From assembly GCF_009829325.1 (NCBI RefSeq), contig NZ_VUOS01000005.1, positions 248,001 to 312,000 on the forward strand: DNA of 64,000 nt, in the 5' to 3' direction. How positions within the stretch are numbered: position 1 is the first letter of the stretch; each line of letters starts with the position of its first letter. This document shows, in pieces, positions 32,533 to 42,600 of the stretch. Under the pieces are notes generated by a model. It was not told where the DNA came from. It did no database searches and worked only from the letters and a program-made list of their open reading frames with translations. Both the position numbers and the translations under genes were made by a program. Origin of the DNA: Nocardia sp. CY41 (lineage in GTDB: Bacteria; Actinomycetota; Actinomycetes; Mycobacteriales; Mycobacteriaceae).

Positions 32533-35500
32533 TCACAAGTCGGAAACCGCTGTGCGGTCGACCGAGATCGGCGACAACGCGCGTTCGAGCGATGCCACAG
32601 CCGCACGCCAGAGTCCGGCGAACCGATGCACGTCGGCTTCGGTGAACACGGCGTCGCTCCAACGCAGCAGAGTGACCAATTGCGGGCCCGCCGGCGTCGC
32701 GTGCACCGCCGCGATCACGTCGATCGCGTGCCGGAGCGGGAATTCGGGTTCGGGCGACATCGGAAGTCGCTCGAGCAGTTCGGTGTCGGTCACCGGCGTC
32801 CACGGCTTGTTCGCACCGACGAGATCGAGGCGCCCGAGATAGTCGAACAACACCTGCGGCTCCGGCGCGCCGACGAGTTCGGGTACCTCCTCGAGATAGC
32901 GAAGCACGCCGTAATCCAGACCGCGGTTCGGTATCTCCGTCAGCTGTGCGGCGATGGCATCGATCAGTGCCCTCGCCTCGGCCGGAGAATTCTGTGCAGC
33001 ATCGATATCCACGTATTCCGCACCCGCTCCGAAGCGCGCCGGGAATATGCTCGTGAACCAACCGACCGTACGCGCCGTATCGATGTCTTCGCCGAGCAAC
33101 GCGTCTTCGCGACCGTGGCCTTCCATCGCGACGTATGCCCCGCCGGTCGGATCCTGGCCACGCGAGACGCGCCAAGTCGCCAAGGTCATGGTGAGCGCGG
33201 CGAGGAGGAACTCGCGGACGCCGAGTTCGCCGGCAAGGCCGTCGAGGATCGCGGCCGTCGTCTCGACGGGGACGAGTACGGGGTGGACGTGACACGAGGA
33301 CAACGTGTCCGTCTTCGGATCGGGGCGCCGAGCACCGAGCACCGGATCCGCTCCGGTGGATTGGCGCAGCCAGTATTCGCGCTGGGCGGCGACGTCCACA
33401 GCGCCGGCGCGCGCCCGGATCCGCTCCGCCCACAGGCGGTACCCGGTGTACTCCTCGGCTGGAGCCAAGGCCGGGATCTGCGCGGTGGCGGTCTGACCCG
33501 GTGCGGTGAGCCGGGCCCAGCTCTCGGCTAGATCGGCACAGATGATGTACCAGGAGACCGGGTCGACCGCGATGTGATGGATCGAAAGCAGAAGCAGATC
33601 AGGGGCTTCGGATCGGGTGAACCAGACCGCACGCACCAGGTCACCGGCGAGCGGGTCGATCTGCGCCGCGGCGCTGCGCGCGTGGGCCGCGAGGTTCGCC
33701 CGGAAGTCCGCGCCCTCCCGCACCCGGGTCAGGATGTCGGCCGCGCGGACACAACCCGGCGCGCGGGTGTGCAGGTCGTATCCGGTGGCGGTCTCGCTGA
33801 AGCGGGACCGCAGCAGGTCGTGTCCGTCCAGGACGGACTGCAGCGCGGCCTCCAGTCTCGGCTGGTCCACTCCCGGGGGAAGCTCGAGCAGGGTGCACAG
33901 CGACAATCTGCGATATCCGCCGTACTCGTGCATCCACGACAGGATCGGAACCCGGCCGATGGCGCCGTAGTCCTCCGCCGTCGCCGCGCGGCCCGGTGTC
34001 ACTCCGGAATCGATTCGTGCGGCCAGTTCCCGGATCGTGCCCGCGGTGAGCACCATCCGCGGGCTGGTCGATATTCCCTTTCCGCGAAGCGCGTTCACCA
34101 GCGAGATGGCGACGATGCTGTCGAGGCCGAACTCGACCAGATCGTCTTCGACACCCGGCTTCGCGCCTCCGGTCAGTTCGGTGACCACAGCGCAGAGGCT
34201 GCGTTCGGTCTCGGTCTTCGGGCCTTCGCCGCCTGCGCTGGACAGCGCTTCCCGCGCTGTCACCTCCAACTGCCGGGCGTCGAGCTTGCCGTTGGTGGTC
34301 ACCGGGAGGGCGTCGAGGACCAGAATGCGATGCGGGATCATGTATGTGGGCAGGCGCTCGGCGAGGTCTGCTCGTATCTGGGCGGTCGTGCCGTCCGCGC
34401 CGACCACGAACCCCACCAGCGTCGGGCCGCTCGGGCGGCGGACCGCGATCACCGCGGCCGCACGCACCTGCGGCAACGACAGCAGCGCGGTTTCGATTTC
34501 ACCTGTCTCGATGCGGTAGCCGCGAATCTTCACTTGGCCATCCGCGCGTCCCAGGTACGCCAGGTCACCGGAGGGCAACCGCTGCACCAGATCTCCGGTG
34601 CGATACATCCGCTCACCGGAGCGGAATGGGTCCGCGACGAATCGTTCCGCGGTGACACCCGACTTCCCCACGTAACCGCGGGCCAGCTGCGCGCCGGACA
34701 GATAGAGCTCACCGACGACACCGTCCGGGACCGCCCGTAGCCCCGAATCGAGGACGTATCCGGTCATGCCCGCGGTCGGAACGCCGATCGTCGGCGTCGC
34801 GGCGGCGTCGGCCACCGAGGCCACCACGGCCTCGACCGTCGTCTCGGTAGGCCCGTAGCAGTTGTACACCGCGGTATTCGGCAGAGCGCACAGCTGTTTC
34901 CACAACGCCACGCCGATGGCCTCGCCGCCCAACGCCAGGATCGCCGGCCCGGCGGTACCACGATCATCGATCAACCCGGCTGCCGCCAGCTGCGCGAACA
35001 TCGAGGGTGTCGTGTCGATCATGTCCACTCGGTGCCGGTTCATACCGTCGACGAGCCGTTGCGCGTCCCGCATCTCCTCGGCGCCGAACAGGTGGATCAT
35101 GTGGCCGTCGAGCAACCCGATCAGCGGCTGCCATGAGGCGTCGAAACTCAACGACCAGGCGTGCGCGATCCGCAACGGCCGACCCAATCGAGCCACCGCA
35201 GGCCGATAGACCCGGTCGCGGTGGTCGGCGAAGTAGCTCGCCAACGCCTCGTGGGTACCCATCACGCCCTTGGGCTCTCCTGTCGAACCGGACGTGAAGA
35301 TCAAGTAGGCGCATCGCGCGGGCTCGAACGATGGCGAGGCCATCACAGAACCTTTCGCGTTCACCGCGTCGCTCATAGCGAGCACCGGGGGCAGACCGGC
35401 GACTTCGGCCAGTGCGGCGGCGCGCGCGCCGTCCACCAGTACCAGGCGCGGCTTCGATTGACGCACGATGGTTTCGATGCGCGCGGCAGGTAGGTCGATG

Positions 35501-37143
35501 TCGACCGGAACGTACGCGGCCCCCGCGGCGAGCACCCCCAGGATCGCTACGATCGACTGCGCGGATCGCGGCAAGGCGAGTGCGACGACGTCTTCGGCGC
35601 CGATCCCGCGCTGTGCCAGCACAGCCGCCAAGCGGGACGCGGACTCGGACAACTCACGGTAGGTGTACCGCTCGTGTTCGGTGGTCAGCGCGAGCGCGTC
35701 GGGCGTCGCCGCGACCTGACGGGCGAACAACTCCGGCACCGTCGCGCCGAGTATGTCCTGCGCCGTCGCCTCGGGAAGTCGTGGACGTTCGTGCGGCAGC
35801 AGCACATCCAACGCACCCTGATCCCCGTCGCCGAGAGCGGGCAAGCGGCGCAGGACGGAAACGAGCCGGGCGACCAGATCCGAGACGGAAAGCCGGCCGA
35901 GCAACGCGGGGACGGCCTCGACTCCCACCGACAATTCGCCGTCCAGCAGATACGACACCACCGCCAGCGGGTAGTGGGTGAGGCCTTGTGATACCGACAT
36001 CTGGAACCGGGCGCCATCGCTCGTGGTGATCGCCCCGAACACGTCGGCCACGGGGGCGTTCTCGAAGACGAAAAGGGTGTCGAAGAGCGCGCCCCGGCCT
36101 ACCGCGCGCTGGATGGTCGACAGGCTCAGGTAACCGATGTCCCGCATCGCCGCCGCCTCGCGCTGGAGCTGTGCGCAGGCTCCCGCGACGCGGTCGGCAT
36201 CGAATTCTCTCGTGCCCAGCTGGATTCGCACGGGAATGGTGTTGATGAACAGGCCGATCATCGTCTCCACGCCGGACAGCTCATCGGGTCGTCCCGAGAC
36301 GGTGGTGCCGAACACCACTTCCCGGCGATCGGTGAGCCTGCCCAGCACGAGAGCCCAGGCGAACTGCACCACGGTGTTCATGGTGAGCCCGTGCGCGCCC
36401 GCCCAGCGCCGCACCCGGTCGGTGTCGACCGCGTCCATCGTCAGCTTGTGCACCTCGGGCACGATCGTGTTGACGATCGAGGATGAGCGCTCACCGAGGA
36501 TGAGCGGCTCGACATCGCCGAGATAGTCGGCCCACAGGCGCAGGTCCGCTTCGCTGTCCCGGGCCGCCAGCCAGCCGATGTAGTCGCGGTAGGGCCGGGG
36601 CGCGGGCAGCGCGGCGGCCGACCCTCCCGCCTGATACACCGCGAAGACCTCGCGGAAGAACACACCGAGTGACCATCCATCCATCAGGATGTGGTGCGCG
36701 GTCAAGATCATCCTGCGCGACCCGTCGGGCAGCGTCGCGAGCACGACCCGCAAAGCCGGGCCGCGCTCCAGGTCGAAGCCGCGACGCGCTTCCGATTCCG
36801 CGATGGCGGCGAATTCGTATGCATCCGCGACACGCTCGAACCAGGGCAGCTCGATGGAACGCGGCACGATCTGCACCGGCCTCGGCAGATCCCGGTCCCA
36901 GAACACCGCGCGCAGGTTGGCGTGCCGCCGGACGATGGCCTCCACGCTGCGACGCAACAGCGCCACATCGACCGGACCGGTGATCTCGACCTCGATCTGC
37001 ATGATGTAGAGATCGTCGGCGCCGGCCAATTCGGCCAGGGAGAACAGGCCCTCTTGCAACGGGCTCAGCGCGAGCACGTCTTCGATTTCCGGCAGCGCCG
37101 CCGAATCACGCGCGGCATCGGGCGCTTGTGTCTTCTCCGACAT
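32533..37143 (-). CDS. nbtD: NRPS, C-A-PCP-E (internal lysine module with epimerisation)
   Basis: A 1536-aa NRPS. Condensation domain at the N-terminus (ALSPLQEGLF at ~25, HHILMDGWS at ~151), adenylation domain (FTSGSTGEPKG at ~612, NCYGPTE at ~763, TGDLVQRLPSGDL), PCP (EFGLDSIVAIS at ~1010), and an epimerisation domain (HHIAVDPVSWY at ~1190, then GHGRED and VGWFTSIFPARF). This corresponds to MbtE, which installs the first N6-acyl-N6-hydroxylysine; the E domain would set its D configuration. It starts at an ATG with GAGGAG upstream, 119 bp after an iron box. It heads the nbtD-nbtE operon. Confidence 0.92.
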   Translation of the reverse strand: MSEKTQAPDAARDSAALPEIEDVLALSPLQEGLFSLAELAGADDLYIMQIEVEITGPVDVALLRRSVEAIVRRHANLRAVFWDRDLPRPVQIVPRSIELPWFERVADAYEFAAIAESEARRGFDLERGPALRVVLATLPDGSRRMILTAHHILMDGWSLGVFFREVFAVYQAGGSAAALPAPRPYRDYIGWLAARDSEADLRLWADYLGDVEPLILGERSSSIVNTIVPEVHKLTMDAVDTDRVRRWAGAHGLTMNTVVQFAWALVLGRLTDRREVVFGTTVSGRPDELSGVETMIGLFINTIPVRIQLGTREFDADRVAGACAQLQREAAAMRDIGYLSLSTIQRAVGRGALFDTLFVFENAPVADVFGAITTSDGARFQMSVSQGLTHYPLAVVSYLLDGELSVGVEAVPALLGRLSVSDLVARLVSVLRRLPALGDGDQGALDVLLPHERPRLPEATAQDILGATVPELFARQVAATPDALALTTEHERYTYRELSESASRLAAVLAQRGIGAEDVVALALPRSAQSIVAILGVLAAGAAYVPVDIDLPAARIETIVRQSKPRLVLVDGARAAALAEVAGLPPVLAMSDAVNAKGSVMASPSFEPARCAYLIFTSGSTGEPKGVMGTHEALASYFADHRDRVYRPAVARLGRPLRIAHAWSLSFDASWQPLIGLLDGHMIHLFGAEEMRDAQRLVDGMNRHRVDMIDTTPSMFAQLAAAGLIDDRGTAGPAILALGGEAIGVALWKQLCALPNTAVYNCYGPTETTVEAVVASVADAAATPTIGVPTAGMTGYVLDSGLRAVPDGVVGELYLSGAQLARGYVGKSGVTAERFVADPFRSGERMYRTGDLVQRLPSGDLAYLGRADGQVKIRGYRIETGEIETALLSLPQVRAAAVIAVRRPSGPTLVGFVVGADGTTAQIRADLAERLPTYMIPHRILVLDALPVTTNGKLDARQLEVTAREALSSAGGEGPKTETERSLCAVVTELTGGAKPGVEDDLVEFGLDSIVAISLVNALRGKGISTSPRMVLTAGTIRELAARIDSGVTPGRAATAEDYGAIGRVPILSWMHEYGGYRRLSLCTLLELPPGVDQPRLEAALQSVLDGHDLLRSRFSETATGYDLHTRAPGCVRAADILTRVREGADFRANLAAHARSAAAQIDPLAGDLVRAVWFTRSEAPDLLLLSIHHIAVDPVSWYIICADLAESWARLTAPGQTATAQIPALAPAEEYTGYRLWAERIRARAGAVDVAAQREYWLRQSTGADPVLGARRPDPKTDTLSSCHVHPVLVPVETTAAILDGLAGELGVREFLLAALTMTLATWRVSRGQDPTGGAYVAMEGHGREDALLGEDIDTARTVGWFTSIFPARFGAGAEYVDIDAAQNSPAEARALIDAIAAQLTEIPNRGLDYGVLRYLEEVPELVGAPEPQVLFDYLGRLDLVGANKPWTPVTDTELLERLPMSPEPEFPLRHAIDVIAAVHATPAGPQLVTLLRWSDAVFTEADVHRFAGLWRAAVASLERALSPISVDRTAVSDL

Positions 37144-37261
37144 GAAGCCGAACTCCTCAGCGGTTGTTCTCGGACATCAGCAACACAACGAAAGTGCGGA
37201 TCGAACTCACCTGCCTGTTGCCTTGCACCTGATATCCCTCAGGCCCGCTCAACCTAGCGAC

Positions 37262-37280
37262 TTAGGTTAGCCTACACAAT
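37262..37280 (-). promoter_or_regulatory. IdeR iron box for nbtD-nbtE
   Basis: TTAGGTTAGCCTACACAAT has a perfect left half of the IdeR consensus. An overlapping AACCTA/TAGGTT inverted pair (37251-37268) may extend the site. It lies in the 402-bp divergent region 37144-37545, which contains no gene. Confidence 0.75.
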
Positions 37281-37399
37281 ATAGCCTCGCCAGTAACCTC
37301 GGTCGGGCCATGCCTGGAGGCGGGCCCGATGACCCTCTCGTAGGCGGAGTCCCTTGGCCCACAGGGCAATACCCGCACGGACACGTACAAGTGTCCAAG

Positions 37400-37418
37400 T
37401 TATGATAGCCTTACCTAC
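37400..37418 (+). promoter_or_regulatory. IdeR iron box for nbtA-nbtB-nbtC
   Basis: TTATGATAGCCTTACCTAC matches about 14-15 of 19 consensus positions, with a good right half. It is 128 bp before nbtA. With the box at 37262 it gives each divergent operon its own site. Confidence 0.7.
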
Positions 37419-37545
37419 CATTCGGCTCGAGGCTCGCCACAGCGGACCGTATGCAGGAGGCATGGGATTTCGGTTCCCGGCGCTCGATGTGCGGCCCTCC
37501 TGGTGCGGATCGTCGAGCGAGAGCGATCGAGATGTGGAGTAGTAC

Positions 37546-38304
37546 ATGCAGCGCAGACCGAGTTGGATCAGGCAGTTCCACAAGCCGAATTCAGCTGAAC
37601 TCCTCCCACTCCTGATCTTTCCGCATGCGGGCGCGGGCGCCTCGTCCTACCGCGTCTTTTCTCAGGTATTGAGCAAGAACTTCGACGTCATCGTGTTCCA
37701 GTACCCGGGGCGCCAGGACCGAGCGGCAGAGCCGGCATCGAGCACCCTGCCCGAAATCGCCGCGGGCGCCTTCGCCGAATTCCGACAGTCGGAATACAAC
37801 CGCGGCGTCCCGATCATCACATTCGGCCACAGCATGGGAGCGCTGGTCTCGTTCGAATTCGTACGGCTCGCGGAGGCCGCGGGTATAGATGTGCGACAAC
37901 TCACGATCTCGGCGGCGGTCGCGCCCTGCCACGTCGCGGACAAACCACCGCATCCGACCGATGACGAGGAAATACTCGATCATCTCGGCATGTTGGAAGG
38001 CACCAGCGCCGATGTCTTCGCGAATCGGGAGGTCATGAAGATGGCGCTGCCGGTCATCAAATCCGACTATCGGGCATTCGATGCCTATTCCTGCGCCGAC
38101 ACCGTCAAGTTGGCGACTCGCATCCACGCGATCTGCGGCGATCAGGATCCGGTCGTCACGATGCGGGACCTCTATGGCTGGGCCGCGCACACCGACGAAA
38201 TACAGGTCACGATGTTCGACGGCGGGCACTTCTATCTGAACGACCACGCCGACGCGATCGCGGAGTTGTTGGCGCCGTGCGCGCAACCCGTGCGGACAGT
38301 CTGA
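37546..38304 (+). CDS. nbtA: type II thioesterase
   Basis: A 252-aa alpha/beta-hydrolase that would remove wrong acyl groups from carrier proteins. It shows LLIFPHAGAGASSYRVF (oxyanion region), the nucleophile elbow GHSMGA (Ser ~93), AICGDQDPVV (Asp) and FDGGHFYLND (His), with the AKPPHPTD-like loop of type II enzymes. The NRPS at 48249 lacks the C-terminal thioesterase found in MbtB, so this separate enzyme may take that job. It is first in the plus-strand nbtA-B-C operon, 16 bp before nbtB. The symbol follows N. farcinica usage from memory. Confidence 0.88.
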   Translation: MQRRPSWIRQFHKPNSAELLPLLIFPHAGAGASSYRVFSQVLSKNFDVIVFQYPGRQDRAAEPASSTLPEIAAGAFAEFRQSEYNRGVPIITFGHSMGALVSFEFVRLAEAAGIDVRQLTISAAVAPCHVADKPPHPTDDEEILDHLGMLEGTSADVFANREVMKMALPVIKSDYRAFDAYSCADTVKLATRIHAICGDQDPVVTMRDLYGWAAHTDEIQVTMFDGGHFYLNDHADAIAELLAPCAQPVRTV

Positions 38305-38320
38305 GTAGCGAGGATCTGTC

Positions 38321-39643
38321 ATGACCACAGCGACGGCCGAAAGCCGCGATCACATAGTCATTTCCGGAATGGCCGTCGAGGCGCCGGGCGGAATCGACAG
38401 CACCCATTCGTTTTGGTCCGCGCTTGCCGAATCGAGAGAACTGATCGGGCCGTTCCCACGCGACCGTGGTTGGCCGCTCGATGATCTGCTGTCCGTTTCC
38501 CGCATCGACGGATGGGGAAACGTCTGCGACGCGGGCGGATTCCTCGACGGCGCTGCGGATTTCGATCCCTCCTTCTTCGGGATCACGCAACGGGAAGCCA
38601 TCGCGATGGACCCACAACAGCGGGTCGGCATGCGAGTGGCATGGAAGGCGCTGGAAAACGCCGGACTCAATCCCGGCGCCCTCGACGGCGAGGACGGCGG
38701 CTGTTTCATCGGCGCATCCCCGATGGAGTACGGCCCGCGCGGCGCGGAGGTCAACGCCTACAGCGGACATCGGATCGTCGGCTTCGGACAACTGGGCGTC
38801 GCGGGCCGGATTTCACACTGCTTGGGACTGGGCGGACCGTCGATGTGTATCGACTCCGCCTGCGCGTCGTCGTTGACCGCATTGCATCTGGCCGCCGCGG
38901 CAGTACGAGCGGGAGAATGCGAATGGGCGCTCGCCGGGGCCGTATGCGTGATGGGATCGCCGGTGGCTTTCTACGAATTCGCGAAGAACAACGCCCTTTC
39001 CGCTGATGGGCATTGCCGATCGTATGCCGACGACGCCACCGGCACGCTCTGGAGCGAAGGCGCGGGTGTCGTACTCGTCGAGCCCGAGTCGCGCGCCCGT
39101 CGGCTGGGACATCGGATCTACGGCCGCATCCTGGCCACCGCTACCAACCACAATGGGAAGGGGAAGCCGATTCTGGTTCCCCGCGCGCATGCCCAAGAAC
39201 GGCTGATTCGCAAAACGATCGATATCGCGGGCATCGACCCCGCTGATGTCGGAATGATCGAAGGACACGGCACAGCCACTCGCGCCGGCGATCCGGTCGA
39301 GTTGACCGCACTGCAGAATACTTACGGCCACGCGGGATCCGATGTGATGTTGGGTTCCGTGAAATCGAACGCCGGACACGCGCAGGCCGCAGCGGGAATG
39401 CTCGGGTTGATCAAGCTGTTGCTGGCCGGCGCGCACGGTCATATCCCGCCGAGCCTGTTCGCGGAGAACCCGACCACCAAAGTGGATTGGGATCGGTCGA
39501 GCTTGCGGCTGGCTACGAAACTGCTGCCGTGGGAGCCGGCGAACGGCGCGCGCTACGGCGCCGTGTCCTCGTTCGGCGCAGGCGGAGCCAATGCGCACGC
39601 AATCATTGCGATGCCCGTTCGTGAGGAGCGCGACGATTTCTGA
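38321..39643 (+). CDS. nbtB: stand-alone ketosynthase (MbtC-like)
   Basis: A 440-aa beta-ketoacyl synthase that would condense a fatty acyl starter with the extender held on NbtC. The catalytic triad is visible: Cys in IDSACASSLTAL (~181), His in EGHGTATRAGD (~318) and His in KSNAGHAQAAAG (~353). It begins IVISGMAVEAPGG and has FFGITQREAIAMDPQQR, typical of modular KS domains, but it has no AT or ACP. It overlaps the following PKS gene by 23 bp. Splitting the KS from the rest of the module parallels MbtC/MbtD. Confidence 0.92.
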   Translation: MTTATAESRDHIVISGMAVEAPGGIDSTHSFWSALAESRELIGPFPRDRGWPLDDLLSVSRIDGWGNVCDAGGFLDGAADFDPSFFGITQREAIAMDPQQRVGMRVAWKALENAGLNPGALDGEDGGCFIGASPMEYGPRGAEVNAYSGHRIVGFGQLGVAGRISHCLGLGGPSMCIDSACASSLTALHLAAAAVRAGECEWALAGAVCVMGSPVAFYEFAKNNALSADGHCRSYADDATGTLWSEGAGVVLVEPESRARRLGHRIYGRILATATNHNGKGKPILVPRAHAQERLIRKTIDIAGIDPADVGMIEGHGTATRAGDPVELTALQNTYGHAGSDVMLGSVKSNAGHAQAAAGMLGLIKLLLAGAHGHIPPSLFAENPTTKVDWDRSSLRLATKLLPWEPANGARYGAVSSFGAGGANAHAIIAMPVREERDDF

Positions 39644-42600
39644 CTATCGACTGCCCGACGGCACCATTCCGGTTCTGCTGTCGGGGGATACGCCTGACCT
39701 GCTGCGGGACGAGGCCGCGGCCATCCTCTCCTACGTCACGGATCGTCCCGAGGTAGCACCACGCCGCGTCGCCGAGATGTTGTTCCGCACGCGGGTCGCG
39801 CGTCGGCATCGGGCGGTGGCGATGGTCACCGGCCGAGACGACCTCGCCACGGCACTGCGAGCAGTCGCCCAGGGCACTGCGCACCCCGCGGTGGTGCGTA
39901 ACGCGAGTCCCGCCACGCCCCGCAAGCGCGCGTTCGTATTCCCGGGTCAGGGGGGTCAGCGCCCAGGAATGGGCAGGCTCTACTACGAACACTCCCCCGC
40001 CTTCCGCGCCGAAGCGGACCGCTGTGACGTGATCTTCCACGAGTTGTTCGGCGAATCGCCGCTGACATACGTCCTCGACGCGGACTTCCCGGCCGACGAC
40101 AGCGCGCGAATCGTGCAACCCGCGCTGTTCCTGCAGATGGCCGCGCTCGCCGCGATGTGGCGGGCGGTGGGCATCGAGCCCGATGTCACGATCGGGCACA
40201 GCCAGGGCGAGATCGCGGCGGCGTATGTGTCGGGCAAGATGACGCTGGCCGACGCGATTCTCGTCGTCGGCACGCGGGCGCACGCCGTGGACGAGATCGC
40301 CTCCGACGACTACGCGATGGCGGTGGTCGCCGCCGACCGGGACGAGTGCGAGGACTTGCTCGCGCGCCGCTCGGGGTGGGCTCAGCTGTCGGTGATCAAT
40401 GCTCCGCACATGGTGGGCATCTCGGGCGACCGCGGCACAGTGCACGACGTCGTCGATACGCTCACCGAGCGTGGCACCTTCGCCCGGGTGATCCGCGTCC
40501 GATACCCGGCGCACACCAGTGCGATCAACCGGCTCGGCGACGACGTCCGAGACGCGGTGCGCAGCAGGCTGGGCAGCCGCTACTTCCACGAGACGAAGAT
40601 CGAGTGCATCGGCGCCACGCTCGGCCGCCCGATCACCTCCGATCTGCCCGTCGACGAATACTGGTTCTGGAATCTGCGCAACATCGTCCGATTCGACAAG
40701 GCGATCGCCGCAGCGGTCGCACAGCAGGTGGACACCTTCGTCGAACTCGCCGAACATCCGACGCTGCAACTGTCGATCCAGGAGAATCTGAGCGTTGCCG
40801 CGGCCGAGCACAACACGACGGTGACCGGTACCTCCAGTCGCACCGCCACCGATCTGAGCGAGTTCGCGCGAAACCTGGCGGTTCTGGCGACGAGCGACGC
40901 GGACTACTCGTGGGACCGCCTGCGCACCGGATCCGAGACGACGATCCCGCTGCCGTTGCCCGACTTCCCCAATGTGCGGATGAACGAGCTGCGGTTGTGG
41001 TTGCCATACAACTCCCCCTCGGCCGTCCCGGCCGGCCCGGTTACCCCACCGGCCGAGCACGCCGCGTCATCGGTCACCGAGCAGGTCCCCGGCAACCCGG
41101 GCGATGCCGTGACGCCCGCTCAACTGCTGGTCGAGGATTGGGTGCGGCTGGTGCAGCGTTCACTGGTCCCGCCGCGCAGACTCGGCCTCATCGATCACAG
41201 CGGCGCCTGTGCGGAACTCGCCTCGGCGTTGTGCGCCGAAGCGGAGAACTACGGCGCCACGGCGCGCATGATCGATATCGAGAACGACGATGACAGCGGC
41301 CATGTCGACACGGTCGTGGTGTTGCTCGCCAACCCCGGGCCGTTGGACGACCACGACGCCGTGGCCCGAACCGCCGATTTCTTCGGGCTTCGATCGTGGT
41401 GGCCAAGCTTGGGCAGCGAAGTGACCGATTGCTGGCTGCTGACGGCCGGCGGGGAAACCGTGGTGGCCGAGGACGCGCCGCCGCACCCGGTACATGCCGC
41501 GGCCAGTGCGGGATTCCGCTGCATCGGCGCGGAATACCCCGGCGTCGCCTTCCGTCATCTGGATCTGCCGCCCGAACAGGCGCGTCCGGATGCCGTCGGC
41601 GCGATCATCGCGGCGATACACACGGCAGGTGAGCCGGAACTGGCGGTGCGTGGCGACAGCTTGTACGCCAAGCGACTCGTCGAGGTCGAACGGATGACGC
41701 CGGATTCGGCCGCGACGGCGCCGGAGAACGTCGTCATCATCGGGGGCACAGGAAACCTCGGCCTGGAGTTCTGCGATCACTTCTCCCGCCACGGCGCACG
41801 ACGCATCACGCTGGTGGGCAGGTCAGGCGAAACCGCGGCGACCGCCGACCGGTTGGCCCGGATTCGCCGGACGGGCGCGGCCGACATCCGCACGATCCGC
41901 TGCGACGTGCGTGACAAGTCCGCTGTCTCGCGCATGGCGCAAGAACTTCGCGCGACGCCCACGGATCTGATCATCCACGCCGCGGTCGATTACTCGGATA
42001 TCGAGCTGGCGCAGATCACCAGCGAGAAGGCCGACCAAGCATTGCGGACGAAAGTCCTCGGCATCGCGCAGGTGCTGGACGTGCTCCCCCGGGCGGAGAA
42101 CTGCCGCGTGCTGCTGTGTTCCTCGATGGCGGCCACGATCGGTGGACGCGGCCAGGTCGTCTACGCGGCCGCCAACCGCATGCTCGATGCGATGGCGCAC
42201 CGACTGCGGGCCGAGGGACTCGATTGCGTCTCGGTGCAATGGGGGCAATGGACGGTGCATCTCGATCTCGGAGCCGCAGGCGCGGCGAAGCTCGCTGGAG
42301 CGGGCGTCGTTCCGATGGATCCCGCGGACGCGATCGCACTCGGATCGAACGGTACTCACACCAACGCCATCGTCGCGGCGTTCGACTGGAGCCGCGCGCG
42401 GCCCGCGCTCGAGGCGTACGGATACGGGCCGCTGTTGTCGCAGCTGGCCGCACCAGCCGACGCCGACCACGCACCCGCCGGCGGAGAGGACTTGCCGCGA
42501 CGCATGGTGAAGCTGCTGGCAGAGGTCATCGGTGTGGATCGCGTCACGACCATCGATACTTCCGTTCCGATGGTCGCGATCGGTCTCGATTCGTTGCAGG